DNA from: Bacillota bacterium
GTDB lineage: Bacteria; Bacillota; Clostridia; Peptostreptococcales; Anaerovoracaceae
NCBI GenBank assembly: GCA_023394035.1
Contig: JAEXBK010000133.1
Coordinates: 1 to 8,354, forward strand
Length of the DNA stretch: 8,354 nt
Reading direction: 5' to 3'
Made by a program: the position numbers and the translations under genes. Below, piece by piece: positions 1-5,482 of the stretch; position 1 is the stretch's first letter; every line of letters begins with the position of its first letter. The notes beneath the pieces were generated by a model that had not been told where the DNA came from, did not search any database, and worked only from the letters and a program-made list of their open reading frames with translations.

Positions 1-21
1 CGCTTCTCCGGTTTACAGAGT

Positions 22-51
22 CCGTCCTTGCGGAAGAATCCGCAAGGACGG
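22..51. terminator. Perfect 12-bp stem-loop downstream of the binding-protein gene
   Basis: CCGTCCTTGCGG (22-33) and its exact reverse complement (40-51) are separated by a 6-base loop, giving a GC-rich perfect stem. It starts 47 bases past the stop codon of the minus-strand binding-protein gene. Neither strand has a good T-tract: the plus side reads TTTACGTC and the minus side reads ACTCTG. It may therefore be a weak terminator, or a hairpin that protects the 3' end of the binding-protein mRNA before downstream transport genes, as known for other ABC operons. What lies to the left is not visible, so the role is inferred. Confidence 0.5.
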
Positions 52-97
52 TTTACGTCATTATTTATATTTACTTAACTGACCGAAAAGGTGATGA

Positions 98-2362
98 CTA
101 TTTGTTCATCTCGAGCTTTTCGATTTCCCTCATCCATCCATAGAATGTTGTGATGTCAGGAGTTACAGTTTCAATATTGACTTTTTCAGTGCTGAATACG
201 ATAGCATTCTGGCGCTGATATACAGGGATTTCGCAAGCCCATTCAATGATCTTGTCGAGAGCTGCTTTATAGACGCCCTTACGATATTCCTGATTCGTTG
301 AAGCTCTTCCGTCAAGAATCAGCTTATCAAGTTCAGGATCTTCGATCTGATAGTGTCCCTGTGTACCGCCAGGCTGCTTTCCGCCGTTAGCGATGTCAGA
401 GTAGTATATCTGATACATATCAGGATCTACCGTCGCCTGCCATGCGGCACACCACATTTCTACCGAGTGTGCATCAAGCTTGTCCCAAAGGTCTGAGCTG
501 TTTGTAAGGTCAGTAACTATGAGGTTGATACCTATCTTAGCGAGCTGTTCCTTTGCAAGTGTAAGGATCATGAATGAAGGGTGATCTCCGCTTCCGTCAG
601 CCGGAATAAGGATCTCGTATTCCATCTTAGCGCCTTCAGGAGCAGCAGTTACTTTTCCGTCAGCTACAGTGTAGCCTGCTTTTTCCAGGAAGCCGAGAGC
701 TGCCTTTTCAGCTGCAGCCTTCTTAGCATCTGCGTCCATATCCGAAGTGTAGATAGCATTTCCTTCAGCATCCTTTGAGAATGCGATTGCATAGCCGTCA
801 TCTGTAGGCTGTGGTGCTGCCCATGAAGTGTTGGAGATAGGGTAGTTGATAACCGATGCTCCCTCACCATAGTATGAGTCTACCGCTACGTCACGGTTTA
901 CGCTGAAGATTGTCGCAAATGCACGGCGCAGGTTCTTTGATGCTTCTGAACCCGGCTCACCTGCAACGCTGACGTTGTGTGAGTTTATTCCGATATATCC
1001 ATAGCCGAGGTTGTCAACTGTATTTGTTGTAACCTTCTTGCCTGAAAGCTCTCCGCCGTTAGCCTGCATAATAGCTTCTGCAGTGTCCTTGCTGAATGAA
1101 GGATCTGTGATGTCTATTGTGCCTGTTACGATTCCGTTAAGCTTATCTGTATCGTTAACTTCACGGAAGTTTATGTACTTTGTCTTAGGAGCGCCCTTAT
1201 AGTAGTTTTCGTTTGCTTCGTAGCTGATAACGCCGTTTTCGAATTTGATGAACTTGTAAGGACCTGCTCCGAGAGGCTTAGTGGTCTTTGAACGAATGAT
1301 TGAAAGGTCTCCTTTAGGGAATCCGAACATGTTCTTTTCGTAATCGTACTGAGCCTTATCTCCATAGTAATGAAGAGGTGCAACGTAAACATTCAGCTGG
1401 TAGATCAGTGTAGCGTCAACCTTTTCGGAAACGACTCTGAGTGAATAGTCGCCTGTCTTCTGGATTCCTTCGATATTAGGAGCGGAATTACCCGTCTGGA
1501 TACCTACCTGATATGATTCGTAGTCAGGAATGAGGTCTGTGATAGCCGAACCGGCTGATTCGGTTCCGATCATATCCTTAACGCTTCCGTTGTATTTTTC
1601 CACCATTTTGTCGAAGAGTTCAGCTTCCGTTGTTCCCGTGAATCCATCGTATCCCCAGTTCTTGGCAACGTCTGCAAGCGGAGAATCTTCTTTTACGGCT
1701 CCCTGAGTCACAAGGTATGCTTTTATCTCTTTGATAAATGTGACCTTAGCCTTGTCGAGATCCTCGAAGAACTTCTTCTGAGTAGCTTCGTCCCAGTTAG
1801 TGAAATCCGTGTTGTCTTTTCCCGCTTTGATGAGGAGATCAAACTTCGTCTCAACACCTGAACGATATTCTTTCATACCCTTGATAGGCTGTGAGAAGAG
1901 AGTTGTAGATCCGTCATATGTAGGATCGCAAAAGACATACATTGAGAAGATTACGTCATCGATCGTAATAGGCTCTCCGTCCGAGAACTTAAGGTCGTCT
2001 CTGAGCGTTACGTCATAGAATACAGTACCGTCGGCATTTTCCGTAATCTTGAGATCGGACACTCCTGTATAAGTATAGTCCTTGCCGTTGTATGGGATAG
2101 TCTCACCCTTGATACCTTCTTTGATGATGGCGCCGGTTCTGTCACTTGTAAGAAGTGAGAGCTGCGTCATTTCCATCGCATCCATATCGTATGCAGACGA
2201 TGCAAAGAATGGTGAGAACTTGCTGCTGAAGTTCGAATATCCGACTACGAGCGGAGAATCTCCACTGCCGCCTGAGTTCGAACCGCCTCCGCATGCTGCG
2301 AGCATGGATACACTCAGCATGACTATGAGGAGCACACTAATAATTTTCGCGTACTTTTTCAT
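98..2362 (-). CDS. Peptide-type ABC transporter substrate-binding lipoprotein (SBP family 5)
   Basis: This 754-residue protein is probably anchored outside the membrane, where it would capture peptides or a similar solute for an ABC importer. The ATG at 2362 is chosen because GGAGGAAG (2367-2374) precedes it and a lipoprotein signal follows: MKKYAK, a hydrophobic stretch, then lipobox LAAC with the lipidated Cys at residue 24. A Gly/Ser-rich tether follows. Family 5 features include LKFSDGEPITIDDV (124-137), PLGAGPYKF (363-371) and NENYYKG (384-390). An in-frame GTG at 2428 would bury the signal peptide behind 22 residues and is unlikely. Family members are usually about 500-600 residues. The extra length includes a charged, probably helical block at about 170-292. 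Substrate is not proven; peptide is favoured because an oligoendopeptidase gene lies upstream. Partner permease and ATPase genes are not in the window. The stop codon is TAG. Confidence 0.9.
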   Translation of the reverse strand: MKKYAKIISVLLIVMLSVSMLAACGGGSNSGGSGDSPLVVGYSNFSSKFSPFFASSAYDMDAMEMTQLSLLTSDRTGAIIKEGIKGETIPYNGKDYTYTGVSDLKITENADGTVFYDVTLRDDLKFSDGEPITIDDVIFSMYVFCDPTYDGSTTLFSQPIKGMKEYRSGVETKFDLLIKAGKDNTDFTNWDEATQKKFFEDLDKAKVTFIKEIKAYLVTQGAVKEDSPLADVAKNWGYDGFTGTTEAELFDKMVEKYNGSVKDMIGTESAGSAITDLIPDYESYQVGIQTGNSAPNIEGIQKTGDYSLRVVSEKVDATLIYQLNVYVAPLHYYGDKAQYDYEKNMFGFPKGDLSIIRSKTTKPLGAGPYKFIKFENGVISYEANENYYKGAPKTKYINFREVNDTDKLNGIVTGTIDITDPSFSKDTAEAIMQANGGELSGKKVTTNTVDNLGYGYIGINSHNVSVAGEPGSEASKNLRRAFATIFSVNRDVAVDSYYGEGASVINYPISNTSWAAPQPTDDGYAIAFSKDAEGNAIYTSDMDADAKKAAAEKAALGFLEKAGYTVADGKVTAAPEGAKMEYEILIPADGSGDHPSFMILTLAKEQLAKIGINLIVTDLTNSSDLWDKLDAHSVEMWCAAWQATVDPDMYQIYYSDIANGGKQPGGTQGHYQIEDPELDKLILDGRASTNQEYRKGVYKAALDKIIEWACEIPVYQRQNAIVFSTEKVNIETVTPDITTFYGWMREIEKLEMNK

Positions 2363-2393
2363 GTTTCTTCCTCCATAATAAGATACATCATTT

Positions 2394-2474
2394 GCCAAGC
2401 CTATAGGCTCGGCGTAAATATTCCGCACAGTTTATACTCTGCGGTTAAACAGACCGCCTCCATTTGCCGTCTGT
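2394..2474 (-). promoter_or_regulatory. Structured 5' leader of the binding-protein mRNA (three hairpins)
   Basis: Between the promoter and the ribosome binding site, the minus-strand transcript can form three non-overlapping hairpins. The first pairs 2466-2474 with 2449-2457 (8 of 9 pairs). The second pairs 2437-2444 with 2423-2430 (7 of 8 pairs). The third pairs 2406-2413 with 2394-2401 around a UAUA loop (8 pairs, one of them G-U). The third is fully paired only as minus-strand RNA; the plus-strand copy has an A-C mismatch. An alternative stem, GCGGT (2453-2457) with ACCGC (2441-2445), would disrupt the first two. No U-run follows any hairpin, so these are not intrinsic terminators. I recognise no known riboswitch or T-box. 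An mRNA-stabilising or regulatory leader is inferred. Confidence 0.5.
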
Positions 2475-2487
2475 TGCTAACTTATAT

Positions 2488-2517
2488 ATTATAACCGATA
2501 ACCGCTTATTTCAGCAA
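2488..2517 (-). promoter_or_regulatory. Promoter of the binding-protein gene
   Basis: A perfect TATAAT (-10) lies at 2488-2493 on the minus strand. A weak -35, TTGCTG (2512-2517), lies 18 bases upstream. Transcription would start near 2481, leaving a leader of about 118 nt. A tandem heptamer CGGTTAT lies in the spacer and touches the -10. The promoter sits in the gap after the peptidase stop codon, so the binding protein can be transcribed on its own or by readthrough. Confidence 0.55.
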
Positions 2518-2527
2518 GCACTTTCGA

Positions 2528-4231
2528 TTATTCCAGCGTTGATAAATCAAAATCGGCAAGCCAGCTGTTAGCAGCTTCGCAAACGCCTTTGAGGCATTTT
2601 TCGTCAAACGGGCTTTCGAGTCCTGCCGCTTTTATAAGCTCTGTAAATGTTTTGCTTCCGCCAAGCTCGGTATATGCCATATAACGTGACCATGCATCCT
2701 TCAGATCATTCCGTATCAAAGCCCAGAATTCAAGTGCCACGGTCTGCGCAAGGCAGTAGTCTATATAATAGAAAGGACTTCCGTAAATATGAAGCTGCCT
2801 CTGCCAGCCCTCTCCGTCGCTGTAGAACGGTATATCTCCGTCAAGCTTCATCCAAGGCATGTATACTCCGAGAAGCTCCTTCCATACGTCGTGACGCTGT
2901 CTCGGTGTCATCTCCGGTTTTTCGTAAACGATATGCTGGAAATGATCTACCATTGTTCCGTAAGGAATAAATGTCAAAGCCGATGAAAGATGGCTGTATC
3001 GGAATTTCTTCGCATCTTTGCCAAAGAAGCCCGTCGCCCACGGTTCTGCAAAGAACTCCATCGACATCGAGTGAACCTCGCACGCCTCAAGGCTTGGCCA
3101 TATATACTCAGCCGGCACCTTGTTTCTGTTTGTCCATGAAGCGAATGCATGTCCCGCTTCATGAGTGACAACCTCAACGTCATGCTGCGTGCCGTTAAAG
3201 TTCGCAAAGATGAACGGAACTTCGTAGTCGAAAAGTGAAGTGCAGTATCCGCCTGCCCTCTTACCCTCCGTAGAAAGGACATCCATGAGTTCATTGTCAA
3301 GCATCGTGTTGAAGAATACACTCGTTTCAGGCGAAAGTTCGTCATAGAATTTCTTGCCCTGTGCGATAATATCCTCAGGTCCGCCTGCAGGTCTCGGATT
3401 ACCCGATCTGAATTCGAGTGCATTGTCCGCAAAGCTCATAGGATATTCCTTGCCGAGACGTTCAGCCTGAGTTCGATATATCTTATCAGCCACAGGTACG
3501 AGATATTTCCTGACTGCCGCTCTGAAATTTTCTACATCTTCTTTGGAGTAGCAGTTTCTTACCATTCTGTTATATCCAACAGGAACAAAATTTTCGTTTC
3601 CGAGTTTCTTTGCTATGTTGTCTCTCAGATGTACAAGCTTGTCGTATATTTCGTCAAGTTCCGCCTGATGCTCCTTGTACCACTTTCCTTCCGCCTTCCA
3701 TGCCTCAAGGCGCTCTGCATCATCTGCAGATGTCTTGAAAGGAGAAAGCTGTGACAGTGTATAGCTCTTACCTCTGAAAGGAACCTGTGCCGAAGCTATA
3801 AGTTTGTCATATTCCGTGATAAGGTCGTTTTCCTTCTGAAGTTCAGGTATTATTTCAGGTGAAAATGTCTTGAGCGAGAGTTCCGAATTTACGAAAAGCA
3901 GATTGCCATATTCCTTTTCAAAATCAGCTCTGAACTTGCTGTTCAGAAGAGCGTCCTTGAACATCTGAGAATACTCAGCAAGTTCCGGAGCCGAATTATT
4001 CCAGAAAGTCATCTCCGCATCATAAAATTCGTCGCGTGTATCTATAGAGTTTCTGATATTAACTAATGTCGCAAGCGTTTCGACATGTTTATTCAGTTCA
4101 TCCATCTCCAGGAAAATTCTGCGAGCCTCGGAATAATCCCCTGCATTCTTGAATCCCTCCGTGAGAGCTTTTACCTTTGCCTTAATCTCTTCTGTATCAG
4201 GTCGTTTGTAAGGCATTTCTGAAAATTTCAT
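2528..4231 (-). CDS. M3-family oligoendopeptidase (zinc metallopeptidase)
   Basis: This 567-residue enzyme should cut short peptides in the cytoplasm; there is no signal peptide. The zinc site HEAGH is at residues 357-361, with His357 and His361 as ligands and Glu358 as catalytic base. The third ligand is probably Glu385 in EVHSMSMEFF. A C-terminal HIYGSPFYYIDY (481-492) supplies the His and Tyr residues that line the active site in M3 enzymes. Length and motifs fit the M3 oligoendopeptidase group that resembles, but is distinct from, classical PepF. The ATG at 4231 follows GGAGGA (4238-4243) at good spacing; the stop is TAA. The peptide-binding lipoprotein gene lies 165 bases downstream on the same strand, which suggests that imported peptides are its substrates. 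Its own promoter lies directly upstream. Confidence 0.94.
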   Translation of the reverse strand: MKFSEMPYKRPDTEEIKAKVKALTEGFKNAGDYSEARRIFLEMDELNKHVETLATLVNIRNSIDTRDEFYDAEMTFWNNSAPELAEYSQMFKDALLNSKFRADFEKEYGNLLFVNSELSLKTFSPEIIPELQKENDLITEYDKLIASAQVPFRGKSYTLSQLSPFKTSADDAERLEAWKAEGKWYKEHQAELDEIYDKLVHLRDNIAKKLGNENFVPVGYNRMVRNCYSKEDVENFRAAVRKYLVPVADKIYRTQAERLGKEYPMSFADNALEFRSGNPRPAGGPEDIIAQGKKFYDELSPETSVFFNTMLDNELMDVLSTEGKRAGGYCTSLFDYEVPFIFANFNGTQHDVEVVTHEAGHAFASWTNRNKVPAEYIWPSLEACEVHSMSMEFFAEPWATGFFGKDAKKFRYSHLSSALTFIPYGTMVDHFQHIVYEKPEMTPRQRHDVWKELLGVYMPWMKLDGDIPFYSDGEGWQRQLHIYGSPFYYIDYCLAQTVALEFWALIRNDLKDAWSRYMAYTELGGSKTFTELIKAAGLESPFDEKCLKGVCEAANSWLADFDLSTLE

Positions 4232-4250
4232 ATATAATCCTCCACTGTGA

Positions 4251-4271
4251 ATGTTAAAGTGATTTTAACAT
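4251..4271. promoter_or_regulatory. Inverted repeat overlapping the peptidase -10 box (candidate operator)
   Basis: ATGTTAAA (4251-4258) and its exact reverse complement TTTAACAT (4264-4271) flank the 5-base spacer GTGAT. The repeat covers the -10 box and expected start of the peptidase promoter, where a bound repressor would block RNA polymerase. The half-sites resemble those of Rex, but the spacing is wrong for Rex. The regulator is unknown. Confidence 0.4.
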
Positions 4272-4290
4272 GACGCAATTAATTTATCAA
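4262..4290 (-). promoter_or_regulatory. Promoter of the M3 oligoendopeptidase
   Basis: Read on the minus strand, TTGATA (4285-4290) is followed by a 17-base spacer and TAAAAT (4262-4267). Each box matches the sigma-A consensus at five of six positions. TGT directly before the -10 makes it an extended -10. The start would be near 4255, giving a short leader of about 24 nt up to the ATG at 4231. Confidence 0.7.
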
Positions 4291-4398
4291 TTATTTTTCC
4301 ATGTATACATTAGCTTTTCGAATCTTTTTTGTTTTATTTAATAAATAATGTCCAAAAAATATGTGTTTTTTTATGTAAATGTTCAAAATATACTGTGT

Positions 4399-4435
4399 TT
4401 GAAGCTTGACAACGGCGGTAATATATAAGTAAATC
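4399..4435 (+). promoter_or_regulatory. Probable promoter of the Bfd-like gene
   Basis: A perfect -35-like TTGACA (4406-4411) is present, but the best -10 at proper spacing is poor (TAAATC, 4430-4435). An alternative pair is TTGAAG (4399-4404) with TATATA (4422-4427), spaced 17. A promoter in this AT-rich gap is likely because the adjacent gene diverges from the peptidase, but the exact boxes are uncertain. Confidence 0.4.
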
Positions 4436-4473
4436 AAATATATACAAAGTTTACTTTTTAAGGAGAAACAAAT

Positions 4474-4683
4474 ATGGAAAACGAAGATTACAAAAAAGAT
4501 CCCGCTTATGAGGTATGTCTGTGCAAGCATATTACACGAGCTGATGTTGAAAAGATAATCAAAGACAAGAATATAAAAACTCTGAAAGAACTTTGCGAAG
4601 TCGGCGATGTCGGAAACAAATGCGGAGGCTGCCGTGAAGATCTCGAAAGCATACTTTCGGATGTCAACAGCGAGAGCGATTAA
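4474..4683 (+). CDS. Bfd-like [2Fe-2S]-binding small protein
   Basis: This 69-residue protein has the cysteine layout of the BFD-like [2Fe-2S] fold: CLC at 15-17 and CGGC at 50-53, with 32 residues between the pairs. In this family the four Cys bind one [2Fe-2S] cluster. Bacterioferritin-associated ferredoxin delivers electrons that release stored iron, and the same fold is also found as a domain of NirB, NifU-type and Cu-chaperone proteins. Here it stands alone, with an acidic N-terminus and a short acidic tail, and has an extra Cys41. TAAGGAG (4459-4465) lies 8 bases before the ATG. No bacterioferritin, ferritin or oxidoreductase gene is adjacent, so the partner is unknown. It is monocistronic and converges on the tRNA array. 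The fold is well supported; an iron-release role is only inferred. Confidence 0.85.
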   Translation: MENEDYKKDPAYEVCLCKHITRADVEKIIKDKNIKTLKELCEVGDVGNKCGGCREDLESILSDVNSESD

Positions 4684-4720
4684 ATAATGGGGCTTGCGTC
4701 CCTTCCCTTATGCCAAAAAG

Positions 4721-4750
4721 CTAAAAACCTCTGTCTGATGACAGAGGTGA
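4721..4750 (-). terminator. Intrinsic terminator of the tRNA array
   Basis: ACCTCTGTC (4740-4748 on the minus strand) and GACAGAGGT (4727-4735) form a perfect 9-bp stem with a 4-base loop. On the minus strand a T-tract follows (4723-4727). It lies just after tRNA-Gln and ends the array transcript. In the plus direction GATTTTC follows the stem, so it may also stop the converging Bfd-like gene. Confidence 0.88.
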
Positions 4751-4755
4751 TTTTC

Positions 4756-4830
4756 TGGCTGGGGTAGTAGGATTCGAACCTACGGATGACGGAGTCAGAG
4801 TCCGTTGCCTTACCGCTTGGCGATACCCCA
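4756..4830 (-). tRNA. tRNA-Gln (CUG)
   Basis: The cloverleaf is complete. Acceptor TGGGGTA pairs with TACCCCA and carries the U1-A72 pair and G73 typical of tRNA-Gln; the CCA is encoded. The anticodon stem ACGGA/TCCGT encloses loop CTCTGAC, giving anticodon CTG, which reads CAG. It is the last gene of the array, five bases after tRNA-Cys. A UUG-anticodon tRNA-Gln for CAA codons must exist elsewhere in the genome. Confidence 0.95.
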
Positions 4831-4835
4831 ACAGT

Positions 4836-4910
<75 letters not shown>

Positions 4911-4915
4911 GTATC

Positions 4916-4992
4916 TGGGGTGGGTAGTGGGATTCGAACCCACGTATACAGGAGCCACAACCCTGGGTCTTAACCACTTGACGATACCCACC
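4916..4992 (-). tRNA. tRNA-His (GUG)
   Basis: Acceptor GTGGGTA pairs perfectly with TACCCAC. Discriminator C73 can pair with the encoded G-1 (position 4992), the hallmark of tRNA-His. The anticodon loop TTGTGGC gives GTG and the CCA is encoded. It is fourth in the array, 23 bases after tRNA-Asp. That gap contains a run of ten T on the minus strand. Confidence 0.96.
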
Positions 4993-5015
4993 ATATCGTT
5001 GGCTAAAAAAAAAAT

Positions 5016-5092
5016 TGGCGACCAAGAACGGGCTCGAACCGTCGACCTCCAGCGTGACAGGCTGGCATTCTAACCAACTGAACTACTTGGCC
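5016..5092 (-). tRNA. tRNA-Asp (GUC)
   Basis: Acceptor GGCCAAG pairs with CTTGGTC (one G-U). G73 and an encoded CCA follow. Anticodon stem CCAGC/GCTGG encloses loop CTGTCAC, anticodon GTC. The body closely resembles Bacillus tRNA-Asp. It is the third gene in the array, and a T10 tract starts one base after its CCA. Confidence 0.96.
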
Positions 5093-5098
5093 AAAGTG

Positions 5099-5174
5099 TG
5101 GTGGGCGTTACAGGGCTCGAACCTGTGACCCCCTGCTTGTAAGGCAGGTGCTCTCCCAGCTGAGCTAAACGCCC
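5099..5174 (-). tRNA. tRNA-Val (UAC)
   Basis: Acceptor GGGCGTT pairs perfectly with AACGCCC. A73 and an encoded CCA follow. Anticodon stem CCTGC/GCAGG encloses loop CTTACAA, anticodon TAC, which reads GUA and related Val codons. It is second in the array, four bases after tRNA-Met. Confidence 0.96.
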
Positions 5175-5178
5175 ACTT

Positions 5179-5255
5179 TGGTAGCGGCGAGTGGAGTCGA
5201 ACCACCGACCTTCCGGGTATGAACCGGACGCTCTAGCCAACTAAGCTACACCGCC
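5179..5255 (-). tRNA. tRNA-Met (CAU), elongator type
   Basis: Acceptor GGCGGTG pairs with CGCCGCT through two G-U pairs; A73 and an encoded CCA follow. Anticodon stem TCCGG/CCGGA encloses TTCATAC, anticodon CAT. It closely resembles the Bacillus elongator tRNA-Met. It lacks the three G-C pairs in the anticodon stem and the unpaired base 1 expected of the initiator. A tRNA-Ile with a modified CAU anticodon is less likely given this body. It is the first gene of the array. Confidence 0.92.
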
Positions 5256-5281
5256 GCAGCAGCAAAATCACTGCAAGAGTT

Positions 5282-5310
5282 ATATTAACAAAAGGGGCAA
5301 TAATTGTCAA
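5282..5310 (-). promoter_or_regulatory. Strong promoter of the tRNA array
   Basis: Read on the minus strand, a perfect TTGACA (5305-5310) is followed by a 17-base spacer and TAATAT (5282-5287). TGT precedes the -10. The start falls near 5275, about 20 bases before tRNA-Met. One promoter can drive all six tRNAs down to the terminator at 4721-4750. Confidence 0.85.
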
Positions 5311-5421
5311 CTACTTTTTTGCATAATTTCTTTTACTTTTTCATTTTTTTGCTCCCTGCTGCATAGTATATTATTTTAAGGTAATATATTCTTCGGATAT
5401 ATATTAGCTAATGCTCTTTGA

Positions 5422-5450
5422 TTGAATTTCAAACTTTTTTTTGCTATAAT
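5422..5450 (+). promoter_or_regulatory. Promoter of the lgt-ychF operon
   Basis: TTGAAT (5422-5427), a 17-base spacer and a perfect TATAAT (5445-5450) with TGC before it form an extended -10 promoter. The leader to the lgt start codon is about 25 nt. The gap between tRNA-Met and lgt (5256-5482) thus holds two divergent promoters. The AT-rich DNA between them includes a 7-bp inverted repeat, TATATTA/TAATATA (5367-5388), which I take as composition. Confidence 0.8.
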
Positions 5451-5482
5451 ACAACGAGATTATTTTAGAGAGGTACAAACTT

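Noticed and set aside
2363..2428. Upstream in-frame GTG start for the binding protein
   Set aside because: It would put 22 residues before the lipoprotein signal and overlaps the leader hairpins. The ATG at 2362 has a strong GGAGG site at correct spacing.
2394..2474. T-box or known riboswitch in the binding-protein leader
   Set aside because: No T-box AGGGTGG-type motif and no terminator/antiterminator pair with a U-run; the region is also short for a T-box.
2974..3432. 152-residue frame on the minus strand inside the peptidase gene
   Set aside because: It is a shifted-frame shadow of the M3 peptidase. The main frame carries HEAGH and a continuous family-like sequence.
4252..4270. Rex operator (TTGTTAA-N4-TTAACAA type)
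   Set aside because: The TGTTAA/TTAACA half-sites match, but they are 7 bases apart instead of 4, so the dyad does not fit Rex geometry.
4291..4530. Minus-strand 79-residue frame across the peptidase/Bfd gap
   Set aside because: It runs through AT-rich intergenic DNA and antisense to the Bfd-like gene, with Ile/Tyr/Lys-rich low-complexity content and no domain.
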